Positions 43,743 through 53,528 of a stretch of 64,000 nt of DNA are shown here, one piece after another. This DNA is from Fictibacillus halophilus. GTDB taxonomy: Bacteria > Bacillota > Bacilli > Bacillales > Fictibacillaceae. The stretch spans positions 2,294,001-2,358,000 of the forward strand of contig NZ_JAEACF010000001.1 in NCBI RefSeq assembly GCF_016401385.1, read 5' to 3'. The position numbers and the translations under genes were made by a program. The stretch's first letter is position 1. Every line of letters begins with the position of its first letter. The notes under the pieces are model-generated. The model worked only from the letters and a program-made list of their open reading frames with translations. It was not told the origin of the DNA and did not search any database.

Positions 43743-45881
43743 CTAAACAGAATATAACAAAGAAAAAGATAGCGGTTCTAATCTATACAGTTCTTCTTTT
43801 AATACTCGATTACAGAAACTTTCATCCTCAATCGCTATCGTCCAACTATTTTCTTCAAGAGGAATATCTAACGGTTTAGTCGTTTGGTTAAAAAGCAATA
43901 AGGCTTTCCTCCAATAAGAAGCACCATCTTTTATATCGGTGGTGGGAAGGTGCAACTTAAATCCTAGAGCGCCATCTGGTACCATCCATTCCATAAGCTC
44001 AGAAGAGCTCTCATGAAAAAGAGGCTGTGTTTTTCTTATTTTTATCAGCTGTTTGAAATAATCAACTTCTTTATGAAAAGACTCACATCGGTTCCAGTCA
44101 AACGCATTGATGGTATCTGGGAGGTTATAGCTGTTCTCTTCACCTTTCTTCGTTCGAAAACATTCTTGCCCAGCATGGATAAAAGGAACCCCTTGTGCAA
44201 AGATCGTAAACGCTAAGGCAAGCTGTTGCCTTTTCCTTCGCATGAGTTCATCTTCAAAAGCATGTCGAATAGACAAAAGGTCGTACAATGTATGATTGTC
44301 GTGGCATTCAGAATAATTTATGCTTTGTTCAGCTTTTATAAACGTATCATGCTGACCTGCATAACCCCTCATCACTTGCTTCATATGATGCTTAATTCGT
44401 TCATCATTATTTCCGTTAATAAACCCGCTCTGACCCGCAGGAAAAATACTGCCTTTAACATTATCCCGAAACGCATCATTGAAAAAAGAATAGGAAGGCA
44501 TCTTCTTAGCAGATGATAGAGTAGCTTTCTTTTCTGGTGCTAAATTCGTATTTAAATCCCAGCCTTCTCCAAGTAAAAATACGCCAGGATTCAAAGATTT
44601 TAGTTTTTCAGCTGCTTGGTTCATCGTTTCAACATCATGAATACCCATCAGATCGAATCGAAACCCATCTACTTTATATTCACTCATCCAATACGTTAGC
44701 GCGTCTAAAATGAACTTACGCATCATTTTCCTTTCAGATGCTGTATCATTTCCTACTCCCGTTCCGTTAACCGGGTTTCCGCCATCATCATAACGAAAAT
44801 AATAGCCAGGAACGAGCTTTTCGAATGGTGATTCTTCTCTTTTATAAACATGGTTGTAAACCACATCTAAAATAACAGAAAGCCCATTATGTTGAAGAGT
44901 GTATATCAATGTTTTTAATTCTTTTATTCTGCAGCTCGGATCATGAGGATTTGTTGCATACGATCCTTCTGGGGATAAGAAATGAACCGGATCATATCCC
45001 CAGTTATACGCTGAATCAGGCTTTGTCTCATCAACACTTCCAAAGTCTGCTACGGGCAACAATTGAACGTGAGTGATCCCGAGATTCTTCAAGTATTCCA
45101 ATCCCGTATGGAACCCATTGGTTGTTTTTGTCCCCTGTTCTGTTAATCCTAAATACTTTCCTTTATTTAAGACACCACTATCAGAATGAATGGTTAGATC
45201 CCGAACATGAACTTCATAGATAAAACTGTCAGTTTTTGAACGAAGGTTTATCTTTTTTTCAGATCGATTCCATCCTTCAGGATCTGTTTCAGGTAGATGG
45301 ATGACAACCGAATGCACGCCGTTTGCGGTAACAGACTTAGAATAAGGGTCTGTTGTTTCTATCCATTCATGGTTTACGTTTACGACAAACATATATTCTG
45401 TAAGATGATGATCTCCATCTAACGTAACCTGCCAAACTCCTCTTTCAGTCCGCGACATTTTTTGTTCAATAAAAGTACTCGAATGTTGAGGTTTATACTT
45501 AAGTATCATTGCAAAGGCAACAGGTGACCAAACTTTGAACGTCGTACTCTCTGGTGTGTAATTCGCTCCAAGACTGCTATCATCAAAATAGAGGCTATCA
45601 AACTTTTCCGTACGTACAATGCTACCGATCATTAAGGGAATTCTTGTTTCGTTAAATGTGACCCAATATCGATTTTTTAGATCAATCGGCATTCTCGTTC
45701 TGCATTTGTAGATCACCTGATCATGATAGTGTTCTTGTTTATCGATGGTTAATGGCTGTAATACCTTCTTTTCATCTACCAATGAAAGTGACGGGATGAT
45801 CGAAAAGGGCTTATTGACTACAATGGTTATCATAGAAAAATCATCGATATATGCCGACATTGAAATGTGATCACCTTTCAT
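43743..45881 (-). CDS. amyX: Type I pullulanase
   Basis: A 712-residue intracellular debranching enzyme hydrolysing alpha-1,6 bonds of pullulan and glycogen-like dextrins. After N-terminal beta modules (including a CBM48-like domain at about 105–200), the GH13 barrel has the pullulanase I signature YNWGYDP (292–298), nucleophile D410 (RFDLMG), acid E439 (LLGEGW) and D528 (CHDNH). No signal peptide. A GTG at 45890 is in frame, but GGGGTG lies six bases before the ATG at 45881. Confidence 0.95.
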   Translation of the reverse strand: MKGDHISMSAYIDDFSMITIVVNKPFSIIPSLSLVDEKKVLQPLTIDKQEHYHDQVIYKCRTRMPIDLKNRYWVTFNETRIPLMIGSIVRTEKFDSLYFDDSSLGANYTPESTTFKVWSPVAFAMILKYKPQHSSTFIEQKMSRTERGVWQVTLDGDHHLTEYMFVVNVNHEWIETTDPYSKSVTANGVHSVVIHLPETDPEGWNRSEKKINLRSKTDSFIYEVHVRDLTIHSDSGVLNKGKYLGLTEQGTKTTNGFHTGLEYLKNLGITHVQLLPVADFGSVDETKPDSAYNWGYDPVHFLSPEGSYATNPHDPSCRIKELKTLIYTLQHNGLSVILDVVYNHVYKREESPFEKLVPGYYFRYDDGGNPVNGTGVGNDTASERKMMRKFILDALTYWMSEYKVDGFRFDLMGIHDVETMNQAAEKLKSLNPGVFLLGEGWDLNTNLAPEKKATLSSAKKMPSYSFFNDAFRDNVKGSIFPAGQSGFINGNNDERIKHHMKQVMRGYAGQHDTFIKAEQSINYSECHDNHTLYDLLSIRHAFEDELMRRKRQQLALAFTIFAQGVPFIHAGQECFRTKKGEENSYNLPDTINAFDWNRCESFHKEVDYFKQLIKIRKTQPLFHESSSELMEWMVPDGALGFKLHLPTTDIKDGASYWRKALLLFNQTTKPLDIPLEENSWTIAIEDESFCNRVLKEELYRLEPLSFSLLYSV

Positions 45882-45950
45882 TGACTTCACCCCTTTTTAT
45901 CGCTATTACATCATATTGAACTTAAAATGGATTTGTTATTCTTTTATATA

Positions 45951-45999
45951 AAAAAGAGGCCCATCCCAAAAGTAAGATAGGATTACTTTTGGCAGCCTC
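45951..45999 (-). terminator. Terminator of the small membrane protein gene
   Basis: Reverse strand GAGGC, CCAAAAGTAA, loop, TTACTTTTGG, GCCTC, then TTTTTT; a long two-part stem. Confidence 0.85.
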
Positions 46000-46040
46000 A
46001 CTCATTTGGGGAAGGTTACTAAAATGAGTTTATGATACCT

Positions 46041-46244
46041 TCACTCCGCGTTTAAATACTTATTCTTCATAATTCTCCCTGCAATTACGATTGCCGCATA
46101 AACGACGATAGGTACGATAATTCCAAGTATTAGTTGTTCATTGGTTACATCTAAGATCCAATTCTTCAAACCAGACTTCTTTTCGATCAACATTACCCAA
46201 AGGAATGCAAAAAGTGCAATATTAAAAAAATCTGTCCATTTCAT
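46041..46244 (-). CDS. Small two-helix membrane protein
   Basis: A 67-residue protein with two predicted membrane helices (about 6–20 and 37–56) and short charged ends. No family recognised. A GGGGAA ribosome site six bases before the ATG, codon use like its neighbours and a dedicated terminator support it as a real gene. It follows ytlR by 27 bases and is probably in the same operon. Confidence 0.7.
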   Translation of the reverse strand: MKWTDFFNIALFAFLWVMLIEKKSGLKNWILDVTNEQLILGIIVPIVVYAAIVIAGRIMKNKYLNAE

Positions 46245-46271
46245 TTCTTATTCCCCACTCATATTAAGAAT

Positions 46272-47195
46272 TTATAATTTTACTGAAACCGAACCCGGTT
46301 GAACGTCAATACGAACCGGAGTGGTCCCTTTATACTCCCCATCGGCATGAATCGCTACTGATCTACGCGTTATAACTTCAATCTCTTTTCCTTTAAACTG
46401 GGAAACTCCTTGAACGTTAACATGACCACCCCAAAATACTGAAATAAAAAGCAATAAAAGTTTGAAGAGAGATAGATCATGTACAACACAAACTTCTAAA
46501 ATTCCATCATTAGACTTGGCTGATGGACAAATTTTCATACCCCCTCCATAATAGGGCATGTTACCAACAGCTACAAGCCATACCTTGTTAAACAGATGTT
46601 CTTGTCCATCGATTCTAACTTCCATAGAATCAGGCACATAGAACTTTAGAACTTTAAACAACGTGAAAACATACGCAAGTGAACCTAATTTTAGTTTATG
46701 TAAATACTTTTTGTATGTCGCTTCATTTGTAAACTTTGCTACTTCTCCATCTAAACCAATCCCAACAGCACTGATAAAAGACTGGACTTTATTGCTCCTC
46801 CCTAACAGTTGAATGTTTCCGGAATCAATCTTCATCATTCGATTGCGTTTCAGATATAGAAGTTGTTTTTTTAACCCTTTAACATCTTTCGTTAGAACTC
46901 GAACGATATCATTGCCAGATCCTCCAGATATAAACCCTAAAGGAATGCTAAGATTTTCTTTCATACCGTTTACAACCTCGTGAATCGTACCGTCTCCACC
47001 TACAGCAATAACAGCTTTAATATCATCTTTGTTTATGTATGTGATCTTTTTAGCAATATCTGTAGCATGACCGCTATACTCCGTATAAAACGTTCTATAG
47101 CTTATCTCTTCCTCGTCCATTGCCTTTTTTAATTGATCGAATGTATGAATCGCTTTTGCGTTATTTGTATTAATTATAAAGAAATATTTTTTCAT
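46272..47195 (-). CDS. ytlR: YtlR, diacylglycerol/lipid kinase family protein
   Basis: A 307-residue lipid kinase of the DagK/YegS family, cytosolic and membrane-associated. The nucleotide motif AVGGDGTIHEV (64–74) and GFISGGSGNDIVR are intact, and the C-terminal beta domain ends with IHADGEYKGTTPVRIDVQPG as in DgkB. Substrate may be diacylglycerol or another lipid; B. subtilis has DgkB separately, so YtlR substrate is open. GAGGACG precedes the ATG. Confidence 0.9.
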   Translation of the reverse strand: MKKYFFIINTNNAKAIHTFDQLKKAMDEEEISYRTFYTEYSGHATDIAKKITYINKDDIKAVIAVGGDGTIHEVVNGMKENLSIPLGFISGGSGNDIVRVLTKDVKGLKKQLLYLKRNRMMKIDSGNIQLLGRSNKVQSFISAVGIGLDGEVAKFTNEATYKKYLHKLKLGSLAYVFTLFKVLKFYVPDSMEVRIDGQEHLFNKVWLVAVGNMPYYGGGMKICPSAKSNDGILEVCVVHDLSLFKLLLLFISVFWGGHVNVQGVSQFKGKEIEVITRRSVAIHADGEYKGTTPVRIDVQPGSVSVKL

Positions 47196-47243
47196 TCAGT
47201 GCGTCCTCGTATTATGTTTTTAGAAGTTATTCGACAAAATCTC

Positions 47244-48026
47244 TCAAATACCTTCAAAACGAAACTCAGACTCACTCGATAACGGATCTTTTCTGTATAG
47301 GGAGTTCGTTACACCTCGTTTAAGAAGTTCAGACACAAATTTTAATTGCTGACCTTTAATGGGTGCTGGATTTTGTTGCAGAAGGGCATGCCATTCATTA
47401 AAATTACGTTTATCTATATAGCTGACTCTTCTCCAATCACTCGTAAAATCAATAAATGCTTCAGGTGCAACAATACATGATTTTAAGGATAACTGTTTTT
47501 GATAATGCTCCCAAGCTTCTCGTACTAAAGATTGCATACGTTCGAGTCGAATAAAAGGATTCAATACGATTTCCTTCTGATCATGTCGAACATTTTTCCA
47601 AAAACGTTTATCATCAGCTTCTTGCCAAATTCCTTCTCCATTCATCCAGACGATCAGCCAGACCTCCGTTGGCCCAACTAATATAATATTTAGTTCCACT
47701 CCTGTATTCTTCACACGAAAGACAGGTTCATAAAATAAAAAATAGTTATCAGGAATTCCTTGGATGAGTAATCTTAGCGTTTCATCATGAAGATATTTTT
47801 CATCCCAGTTTGAGATCTCTTTTACAGTCGAAGTCGCCCAGTTCATCTGATGATGAAATAATTTTTCGCGAAATTCTTGAAGGGATCGCTTTCGATTTTC
47901 TGTTTTGTTTTGTTGTTGAAATGCTTTCCAGCGGTTTTCTTTAATTCGCATAAATAAAGATTGATAATGATACAAATTGTTTTCGTATCTTGATACATAA
48001 TCATTTAATTTTACAAGCTGCGCCAT
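47244..48026 (-). CDS. ytlQ: YtlQ-like protein with NERD-like region
   Basis: A 260-residue cytosolic protein placed as B. subtilis ytlQ, between ytlR and ytlP. The middle (about 85–165) reads HDETLRLLIQGIPDNYFLF ... NIILVGPTEVWLIVWM, reminiscent of NERD nuclease-related domains, but the usual catalytic Asp/Glu/Lys set is not clearly seen. Function unknown. AGAGGGGG precedes the ATG at 48026. Confidence 0.75.
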   Translation of the reverse strand: MAQLVKLNDYVSRYENNLYHYQSLFMRIKENRWKAFQQQNKTENRKRSLQEFREKLFHHQMNWATSTVKEISNWDEKYLHDETLRLLIQGIPDNYFLFYEPVFRVKNTGVELNIILVGPTEVWLIVWMNGEGIWQEADDKRFWKNVRHDQKEIVLNPFIRLERMQSLVREAWEHYQKQLSLKSCIVAPEAFIDFTSDWRRVSYIDKRNFNEWHALLQQNPAPIKGQQLKFVSELLKRGVTNSLYRKDPLSSESEFRFEGI

Positions 48027-48049
48027 AAGATCCCCCTCTCTTTTTCACT

Positions 48050-48607
48050 CTATAAGGAATAAGAGTGTATAACGTGGTATTTAGGCTGTTTCTCTACATG
48101 TGTTTCATAGAGAACAACTTCATCTGCAGTGAATTGAATGTTTTCGCCATATCGTCTCCACCATTGTTGTGAATCCACTAAATTATGGTCCGATTCTATA
48201 TGTTTACGTGCAAGCGTAATATGTGGCGCATAAGGTCTTTTATCAAGTTGAAAACCTACCTTCTCACATACATAAGCCACTTGTTTTTGCAGAGTATATA
48301 AACAATGTTCATCTTCAACACCTGCCCAAAAGATCCTAGGGTGTTGTTCGTTTCCAAAGAAACCAAATTGGTTTATTTCAAGAGAAAAATCATTCTCTCT
48401 TACACTTATTTTTTCGTTAAGTAATTCATGAAGAACTTGAATCTTCTCTGATGAAGCAGCACCTAGAAAAGCTAAAGTGATATGAAAGTCATCAGGATGT
48501 ACCCAAGTTTTAAAATGATGTTCATTTCTTATGTGGCTACAGATTCTCTCTAGCTTCGTTTTGGTCTCATCAGGAAGCTTGACTGCTAAAAAATAATGCC
48601 TTTGCAT
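48050..48607 (-). CDS. thpR: RNA 2',3'-cyclic phosphodiesterase (LigT/ThpR, YtlP)
   Basis: A 185-residue 2H phosphoesterase opening 2',3'-cyclic phosphate ends of RNA. The two HxTx motifs are H42-I-T-L and H129-I-T-L. A GTG at 48616 extends it by three residues, but the spacing from AAAGGTG fits the ATG at 48607. It is upstream of ytlQ and ytlR, likely one operon. Confidence 0.92.
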   Translation of the reverse strand: MQRHYFLAVKLPDETKTKLERICSHIRNEHHFKTWVHPDDFHITLAFLGAASSEKIQVLHELLNEKISVRENDFSLEINQFGFFGNEQHPRIFWAGVEDEHCLYTLQKQVAYVCEKVGFQLDKRPYAPHITLARKHIESDHNLVDSQQWWRRYGENIQFTADEVVLYETHVEKQPKYHVIHSYSL

Positions 48608-48680
48608 ACTTCTCACACACCTTTATTTATTTTATCAAAGAATACATGGAATCATCTGCTTTTTTCCCGCGTGACTTATT

Positions 48681-48689
48681 TGTTATAAT
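48681..48689 (+). promoter_or_regulatory. Extended -10 promoter of the cysteine synthase gene
   Basis: TGTTATAAT: perfect TATAAT (48684–48689) with TGn, 30 bases before the ATG. Confidence 0.5.
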
Positions 48690-48718
48690 TGAATCAGCAA
48701 GGAAAAGGAGTGCCGTTT

Positions 48719-49651
48719 ATGAGAGTTGTTACAAATATCGCGGATTTAATCGGTGATACACCTATCGTAAAGTTAAACCGTCTTCCTCATCAAGAGGGAG
48801 CCGATGTATATGTGAAACTAGAGTATTACAACCCTAGTCGAAGCCTAAAAGACCGCGCTGCTTATAATATGATTATTGATGCAGAACAGAAAGGTCTATT
48901 GAAAGAAGGCTCTACTATAATTGAACCTACTTCTGGAAATACAGGGATTGGACTCGCTATGAATGCGGCCGCTAGAGGTTATTCTTCCATTATTGTGATG
49001 CCTGATACGATGACTGAAGAAAGAATTAATCTTTTAAAAGCATATGGAGCAAAAGTGGTACTAACTCCTGGAGATGAAAAGATGCCTGGAGCGATTAAAA
49101 AGGCAAGAGAGCTTGCAGAGGAAATTCCAAACAGTTATATGCCCATGCAATTTGAGAACCCTTCAAATCCTGATGCGCACAGAGGAAGTACAGCGATTGA
49201 GATTAAAGAAGCCATTGAAGAATTAAACAAACCCTTTACTGCCTTTATCGCACCTGCTGGTACAGGAGGAACTATTACTGGAACGGGTGAACAGCTTAAA
49301 ACGTTTTTTCCGGATTTAACGGTTCATGTCGTAGAACCTAAAGGGTCCCCTGTTCTTTCGGGAGGAAAGCCTGGGAAACATAAGCTTGTAGGTACAAGTC
49401 CTGGTTTCATCCCACCGATCTTAAATCAAAAAGTCTATGATGAGATTGTTCAAGTTAACGATGAGGACGCGTATACGATCACGAGACGTCTAGCATCAGA
49501 AGAAGGCATTCTGGTAGGTCCATCATCAGGAGCAGCTGTTTATGCCGCTTTAAAAATAGCGGAGAAACGCAAAAAAGGTGAAGTCGTAATCTGTATGACG
49601 TGTGACTCCGGAGAACGTTATTTATCGAGTGATCTGTTTCAATTTGAATAA
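48719..49651 (+). CDS. ytkP: Cysteine synthase-family PLP enzyme (YtkP)
   Basis: A 310-residue fold-type II PLP enzyme of the O-acetylserine sulfhydrylase family. The PLP lysine K44 (SRSLKDRAA), TSGNTGIGLA and the PLP phosphate loop GTGGTITGTG are intact. It could be a cysteine synthase or a cystathionine beta-synthase paralogue. It is the YtkP position and not the main cysK of Bacillus, so the physiological substrate is uncertain. AAAAGGAG precedes the ATG at 48719; ten upstream in-frame codons from 48689 overlap the promoter. Confidence 0.88.
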   Translation: MRVVTNIADLIGDTPIVKLNRLPHQEGADVYVKLEYYNPSRSLKDRAAYNMIIDAEQKGLLKEGSTIIEPTSGNTGIGLAMNAAARGYSSIIVMPDTMTEERINLLKAYGAKVVLTPGDEKMPGAIKKARELAEEIPNSYMPMQFENPSNPDAHRGSTAIEIKEAIEELNKPFTAFIAPAGTGGTITGTGEQLKTFFPDLTVHVVEPKGSPVLSGGKPGKHKLVGTSPGFIPPILNQKVYDEIVQVNDEDAYTITRRLASEEGILVGPSSGAAVYAALKIAEKRKKGEVVICMTCDSGERYLSSDLFQFE

Positions 49652-49656
49652 TAGAC

Positions 49657-49690
49657 AAAAGCATCCCAAACAGAATTGGGATGCTTTTTT
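49657..49690 (+). terminator. Terminator of ytkP
   Basis: AAAAGCATCCCAA pairs with TTGGGATGCTTTT; the stem runs into a run of eight T. Confidence 0.88.
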
Positions 49691-49725
49691 TTACATTGTT
49701 GCTCATGATAGTGGTTGTTAACCAT

Positions 49726-50907
49726 TTAAAGAGATCTTTGAATGAGTATTCGACCTTGCACTTCCATCTTTGTAAGAATTAAGACCATGAACAATCCTAA
49801 AAATGATAAAGCACCAAAAAATAAATACGTATAAAAGATAGTGTATTTATCAAAGATCACACCGCCGACAAACGTACAAAACCAAGAGCCTAAACCATTT
49901 CCTACTGCTGTGTATAAGGAAACAGCTGTTGCTCGAACTTCTACCGGTGTATACGTTCGCACATATTCCATAGCAGCTGGGATGAACAGACCAACTGAAA
50001 ATCCTTGTACGACAGTTGTCATTAGTACGATTTGATAGGATGGCTCAAAAAAATAAAAGGTCCAACGAACAGCAGATACAGTGGCTGCAAAGACCATAAT
50101 ATGCATCATACCCCACCTTTTTATGGTGAGTCCTGCAAACTTCATAAATGGCGCTTCACTTCCTGCTGCGATTAAGAAAGCTAGTCCAACCCCTGCTAAA
50201 GTTCCTCCTGTTTCTTGAATATAAAACCCAAAGTAAAAATTATTAGCAAAAATAGGACCAAATACTAAGAAAGTAGCAGAAAGAAAGACTAGATACGAAG
50301 GCATCCTTACCAGTTGTCCAATACCTTTTCTAAGATCTGTACGGAGCGATTGGTTATCTTTCGGCATCTTGATTACAAATAAGATACAAAGAAGAAGAAC
50401 CGAAGTAAACATATAGAAAATTACTTGAACCCCTATGGAATCAGAAAGCCTTCCTGCAATAAATACGGCTATAGCAAAGCCAATTGCCCCGAAAAGTCTG
50501 TAATTTCCGTATTGCTTGTTCTCTTTTTGTACGTAATTTAAAAGAATGCTGTCTGAAACAGGGACTAACGCACTCTGCATAAATGAAAACGCGATAAGGA
50601 TACCGATTAACCACAAGTAGGACTCAAAAAGATAAATGCTATAGCCTAGCCCAGCTGTTAGAAGCAAAGAAAGAACTAAAACGGACCTTGGACGCCTTGA
50701 ATAATCTGTAACTACACCCCATAGAGGCTGAGCAAAGATCATTACGACTGGACTGATGGACATTAATGTACCAATTTCTGTCCCACTGAGACCTACTGAA
50801 TCTTTAAAATAAACACCTAATAACGGAAATAAACTCCCTAGACCAAAAAAACTTAATAGGTAAAAGCCTTTTAGACTGAGAGAGGTTTGATCGAACGATT
50901 TATTCAT
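49726..50907 (-). CDS. MFS transporter, LacY/NupG-like (MFS_1_like)
   Basis: A 393-residue transporter with about 12 membrane helices. It has the MFS loop-2/3 motif GVVTDYSRRPRSVLV and a cytoplasmic central loop after helix 6. It resembles the sugar or nucleoside symporter-like branch; substrate unknown. GAGAGGG six bases before the ATG. It follows pepV by 20 bases on the same strand, so a peptidase–transporter operon is likely. Confidence 0.87.
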   Translation of the reverse strand: MNKSFDQTSLSLKGFYLLSFFGLGSLFPLLGVYFKDSVGLSGTEIGTLMSISPVVMIFAQPLWGVVTDYSRRPRSVLVLSLLLTAGLGYSIYLFESYLWLIGILIAFSFMQSALVPVSDSILLNYVQKENKQYGNYRLFGAIGFAIAVFIAGRLSDSIGVQVIFYMFTSVLLLCILFVIKMPKDNQSLRTDLRKGIGQLVRMPSYLVFLSATFLVFGPIFANNFYFGFYIQETGGTLAGVGLAFLIAAGSEAPFMKFAGLTIKRWGMMHIMVFAATVSAVRWTFYFFEPSYQIVLMTTVVQGFSVGLFIPAAMEYVRTYTPVEVRATAVSLYTAVGNGLGSWFCTFVGGVIFDKYTIFYTYLFFGALSFLGLFMVLILTKMEVQGRILIQRSL

Positions 50908-50927
50908 GATGTACCCTCTCTTACATG

Positions 50928-52334
50928 CTATTTAGCTAGTTCGTAAATGGCTTGTGCATATATGGCAGAAGCTAGAAGTAAGTCTTCTACAAACATGTGT
51001 TCATCCTTTTGGTGAGCCACATCTTCTCTTCCTGGGAACAGTGCACCAAAAGCAACTCCTGTTTCCAACGATCGTGCATAAGTACCACCGCCAATAGCCA
51101 TCAATTCACCTTTTTTCCCCGTTTGATCTTCGTAAACCTTTTGAAGTGTCTTAATCAATGGATGATTTTCTTCTACATAGTTAGGTGGGTTGTTTTCAAT
51201 GATTCTCATCGACCAATCATCGGTTTTCGCTCTTGTTGATAATGTATTTTCGATTTTCTTACTATCGTGTGTAACCGGATAGCGTATGTTTAACCCTACT
51301 TTCCCTCCTTCTGTAAGGTCATACGACAGAATTCCAGCATTGACCGTTAGTTTACCGCTTGCTTCATCTTCTGCAGCAATATCTAGCTTATGTCCTGTAT
51401 ATTCGCCCGTTAGCTCGTCCAACAAGTGGAGAAACGACTTGGCTGTTCCAGTGAAAGAAAGAGTGTTCAAAAATTCACCAAGCATAAGTCCAGCGTTCGT
51501 CCCCATGTCTGGTGTACTTCCATGGGCCGATTTGCCTTTAACTTTTAGAATTAAAGCATCCCCTTCCATTTGAACTTGGTACTCTATTGCAGATTTTTGA
51601 CCATATGCTTCAAATGAATGTTGAATTTCCTCTAGATCGCTTCCTTGAATTTTAGCTTCTGCGTAATCTGGAACCATATTTAAACGTTGGCCCGATGTAA
51701 AGGAAAGTAATTGAAGGCTATTTCTTTCTTCCTTTTGATCGTTGTCTAGACGAAACTCCACATCAAAGATTCCTTTTTCCGCAGATATGATCGGAAAATC
51801 CGCATCAGGTGCAAATCCGATCGCTGGCATCTCTTCTTTCGTAAAGTAATGTCTCACACATCGCCAGTTACTTTCTTCATCACAACCAATGATCATACGA
51901 ACCTTTTTCGATAATGGAAGCTTTAATTCCTGGATAATTTTCATTCCATAAAAGGCTGCCATCGTAGGTCCTTTATCATCAATCGCCCCTCGTGCAAAGA
52001 TTTTCCCATCCTTAACTTCTGCTCCAAAAGGCTCTAAAGACCATCCATCACCAGGAGGTACGACATCAACATGGCAAAGAACACCTACGATGTCGTCACC
52101 GTTTCCAATCTCGATGTGTCCTGCATATCCGTCTACATTTTTAACGATCATTCCACTGTCTTTTCCAAGGTCTAACATATACGTTAAAGCTTTTTCTATC
52201 TCGGGACCAAAAGGAGCTCCTTCTTTAGCATTTTCTTCATCGAGCAGACTAGGAATGCGCAATAGCCCTTTTATATCCTCCATAAGCTGTTTCTTTCTCA
52301 ATTCAACTTCTTCTTTCCAATTGATGTGATTCAT
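50928..52334 (-). CDS. pepV: PepV-type dipeptidase
   Basis: A 468-residue M20 metallopeptidase releasing amino acids from dipeptides. Zinc-site motifs are LCHVDVVPPG, GAIDDKGP, GCDEESNW (catalytic Glu), APDADFP and the C-terminal VAHQKDEHM; a lid domain containing SAHGSTPDMG is inserted. The ATG at 52334 has AAAGGGTG six bases upstream; the GTG at 52337 is too close. It corresponds to ytjP of B. subtilis. Confidence 0.93.
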   Translation of the reverse strand: MNHINWKEEVELRKKQLMEDIKGLLRIPSLLDEENAKEGAPFGPEIEKALTYMLDLGKDSGMIVKNVDGYAGHIEIGNGDDIVGVLCHVDVVPPGDGWSLEPFGAEVKDGKIFARGAIDDKGPTMAAFYGMKIIQELKLPLSKKVRMIIGCDEESNWRCVRHYFTKEEMPAIGFAPDADFPIISAEKGIFDVEFRLDNDQKEERNSLQLLSFTSGQRLNMVPDYAEAKIQGSDLEEIQHSFEAYGQKSAIEYQVQMEGDALILKVKGKSAHGSTPDMGTNAGLMLGEFLNTLSFTGTAKSFLHLLDELTGEYTGHKLDIAAEDEASGKLTVNAGILSYDLTEGGKVGLNIRYPVTHDSKKIENTLSTRAKTDDWSMRIIENNPPNYVEENHPLIKTLQKVYEDQTGKKGELMAIGGGTYARSLETGVAFGALFPGREDVAHQKDEHMFVEDLLLASAIYAQAIYELAK

Positions 52335-52387
52335 CACTTACACCCTTTCTAAATAAATTTGCTCCTTGCGTTTGTCTTTTCAAAAGG

Positions 52388-53395
52388 TCAGATAATCGAT
52401 TCGTATACATCTTTGCTGCATATGATATAGAGGCGTGCATCATCACGAATTGTTTGATCTAACTTCTTATTTATCGATAGATCGTTGCCGTCCGCAATTA
52501 GTGTAGCACCTTGCTTCAACAAACTGTCAAAAGCATCTTTGTATGTTACCCATTCCGCTCGTTTGCGTACTTCAAATAGATTTTCTCCTTCTTTATGTGA
52601 AAGAAGCTGTGTGTAGATCTCTGTAATCCCCTTAGAAAAAGCGGATCGCACAGCCATACGTGAAACCGTTTCGTGACTTAAGACAAACTCATCTACTTTA
52701 GCATGCCTAAAGTTTTTAATATGTTCCTCTTTTTTGATCTCAACCGTACTATGTATGTGAGGAGTTAAACGTTCTACGGATGTTACGATCAACAGTGTTT
52801 TCCCATCAGCAAGTGCTGAATCATGAATGGAATCATCTGAGAATACAAGTACTGATTTGGCTTCTTTTAAATTTGCTTGTACGAGAGTCCCTTCTATTGA
52901 TGGATCACCTTGAACGTAATGAACATTTTGGTGTGTAATGGGTGTAACAGGCAGGTTATCAATAAGAACTACTTCTAGGTAGGGATGAGTTTCTATAATC
53001 TCACTAACAGCATATTTTGCTTTTTCAGACCACCCTATAATAACGAAATGATTTTTACCTTTAAAAGTCAACCTTCCTTCCTCCTTTCGTTTACGATGAG
53101 CTCCTAATGCTTCTACCAGTTTCCCAATAGCCAGACCAGCAATACCAATACCGATCAAAAAGATGAAGATCGCATAGATTCTTCCTGCTGTAGACACTGG
53201 ATAGTAATCGCCATAACCTACCGTTGTAACAGTGGTCATAACATACCATAAGGCATCAAACCAGTTAGGGAATGTTTTTGGCTCTAACAGATGCATAACG
53301 ACTGACGAAAAAATGACAATAAAAAAGGCGAAAGAAAAAATCCCAAACTTATTTAAGACGATAAGTCTATTCATCAGTTTTTGTAATATATACAC
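52388..53395 (-). CDS. Potassium channel with RCK (TrkA-N) domain
   Basis: A 335-residue MthK/YugO-type two-helix channel. TM1 (about 17–37), pore helix and filter TTVGYGD (57–63), TM2 (about 70–92), then a Rossmann RCK domain (FVIIGWSEKAKY ... VVLIDNLP) and a TrkA-C-like end. It probably gates K+ flux by a cytosolic ligand. The start is a GTG with AGGAG seven bases upstream; the later ATG (MNRLIV) has no usable ribosome site. Confidence 0.88.
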   Translation of the reverse strand: MYILQKLMNRLIVLNKFGIFSFAFFIVIFSSVVMHLLEPKTFPNWFDALWYVMTTVTTVGYGDYYPVSTAGRIYAIFIFLIGIGIAGLAIGKLVEALGAHRKRKEEGRLTFKGKNHFVIIGWSEKAKYAVSEIIETHPYLEVVLIDNLPVTPITHQNVHYVQGDPSIEGTLVQANLKEAKSVLVFSDDSIHDSALADGKTLLIVTSVERLTPHIHSTVEIKKEEHIKNFRHAKVDEFVLSHETVSRMAVRSAFSKGITEIYTQLLSHKEGENLFEVRKRAEWVTYKDAFDSLLKQGATLIADGNDLSINKKLDQTIRDDARLYIICSKDVYESII

Positions 53396-53494
53396 CTCAT
53401 CGCTCCTAACGTAATTTTTTTAATAACCCTATTATTGTACCTTATTCCCATGTAAATGGTTAGATGGTTTCGCTTTCTCAGGAATTATGGAATA

Positions 53495-53522
53495 TTGACA
53501 AATATAGATTTTAGTGTATAAT
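53495..53522 (+). promoter_or_regulatory. Strong sigma-A promoter of a candidate RNA
   Basis: Perfect TTGACA (53495–53500), 16-base spacer and perfect TATAAT (53517–53522). Nothing protein-coding follows until 53824. Confidence 0.85.
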
Positions 53523-53528
53523 GGTGCC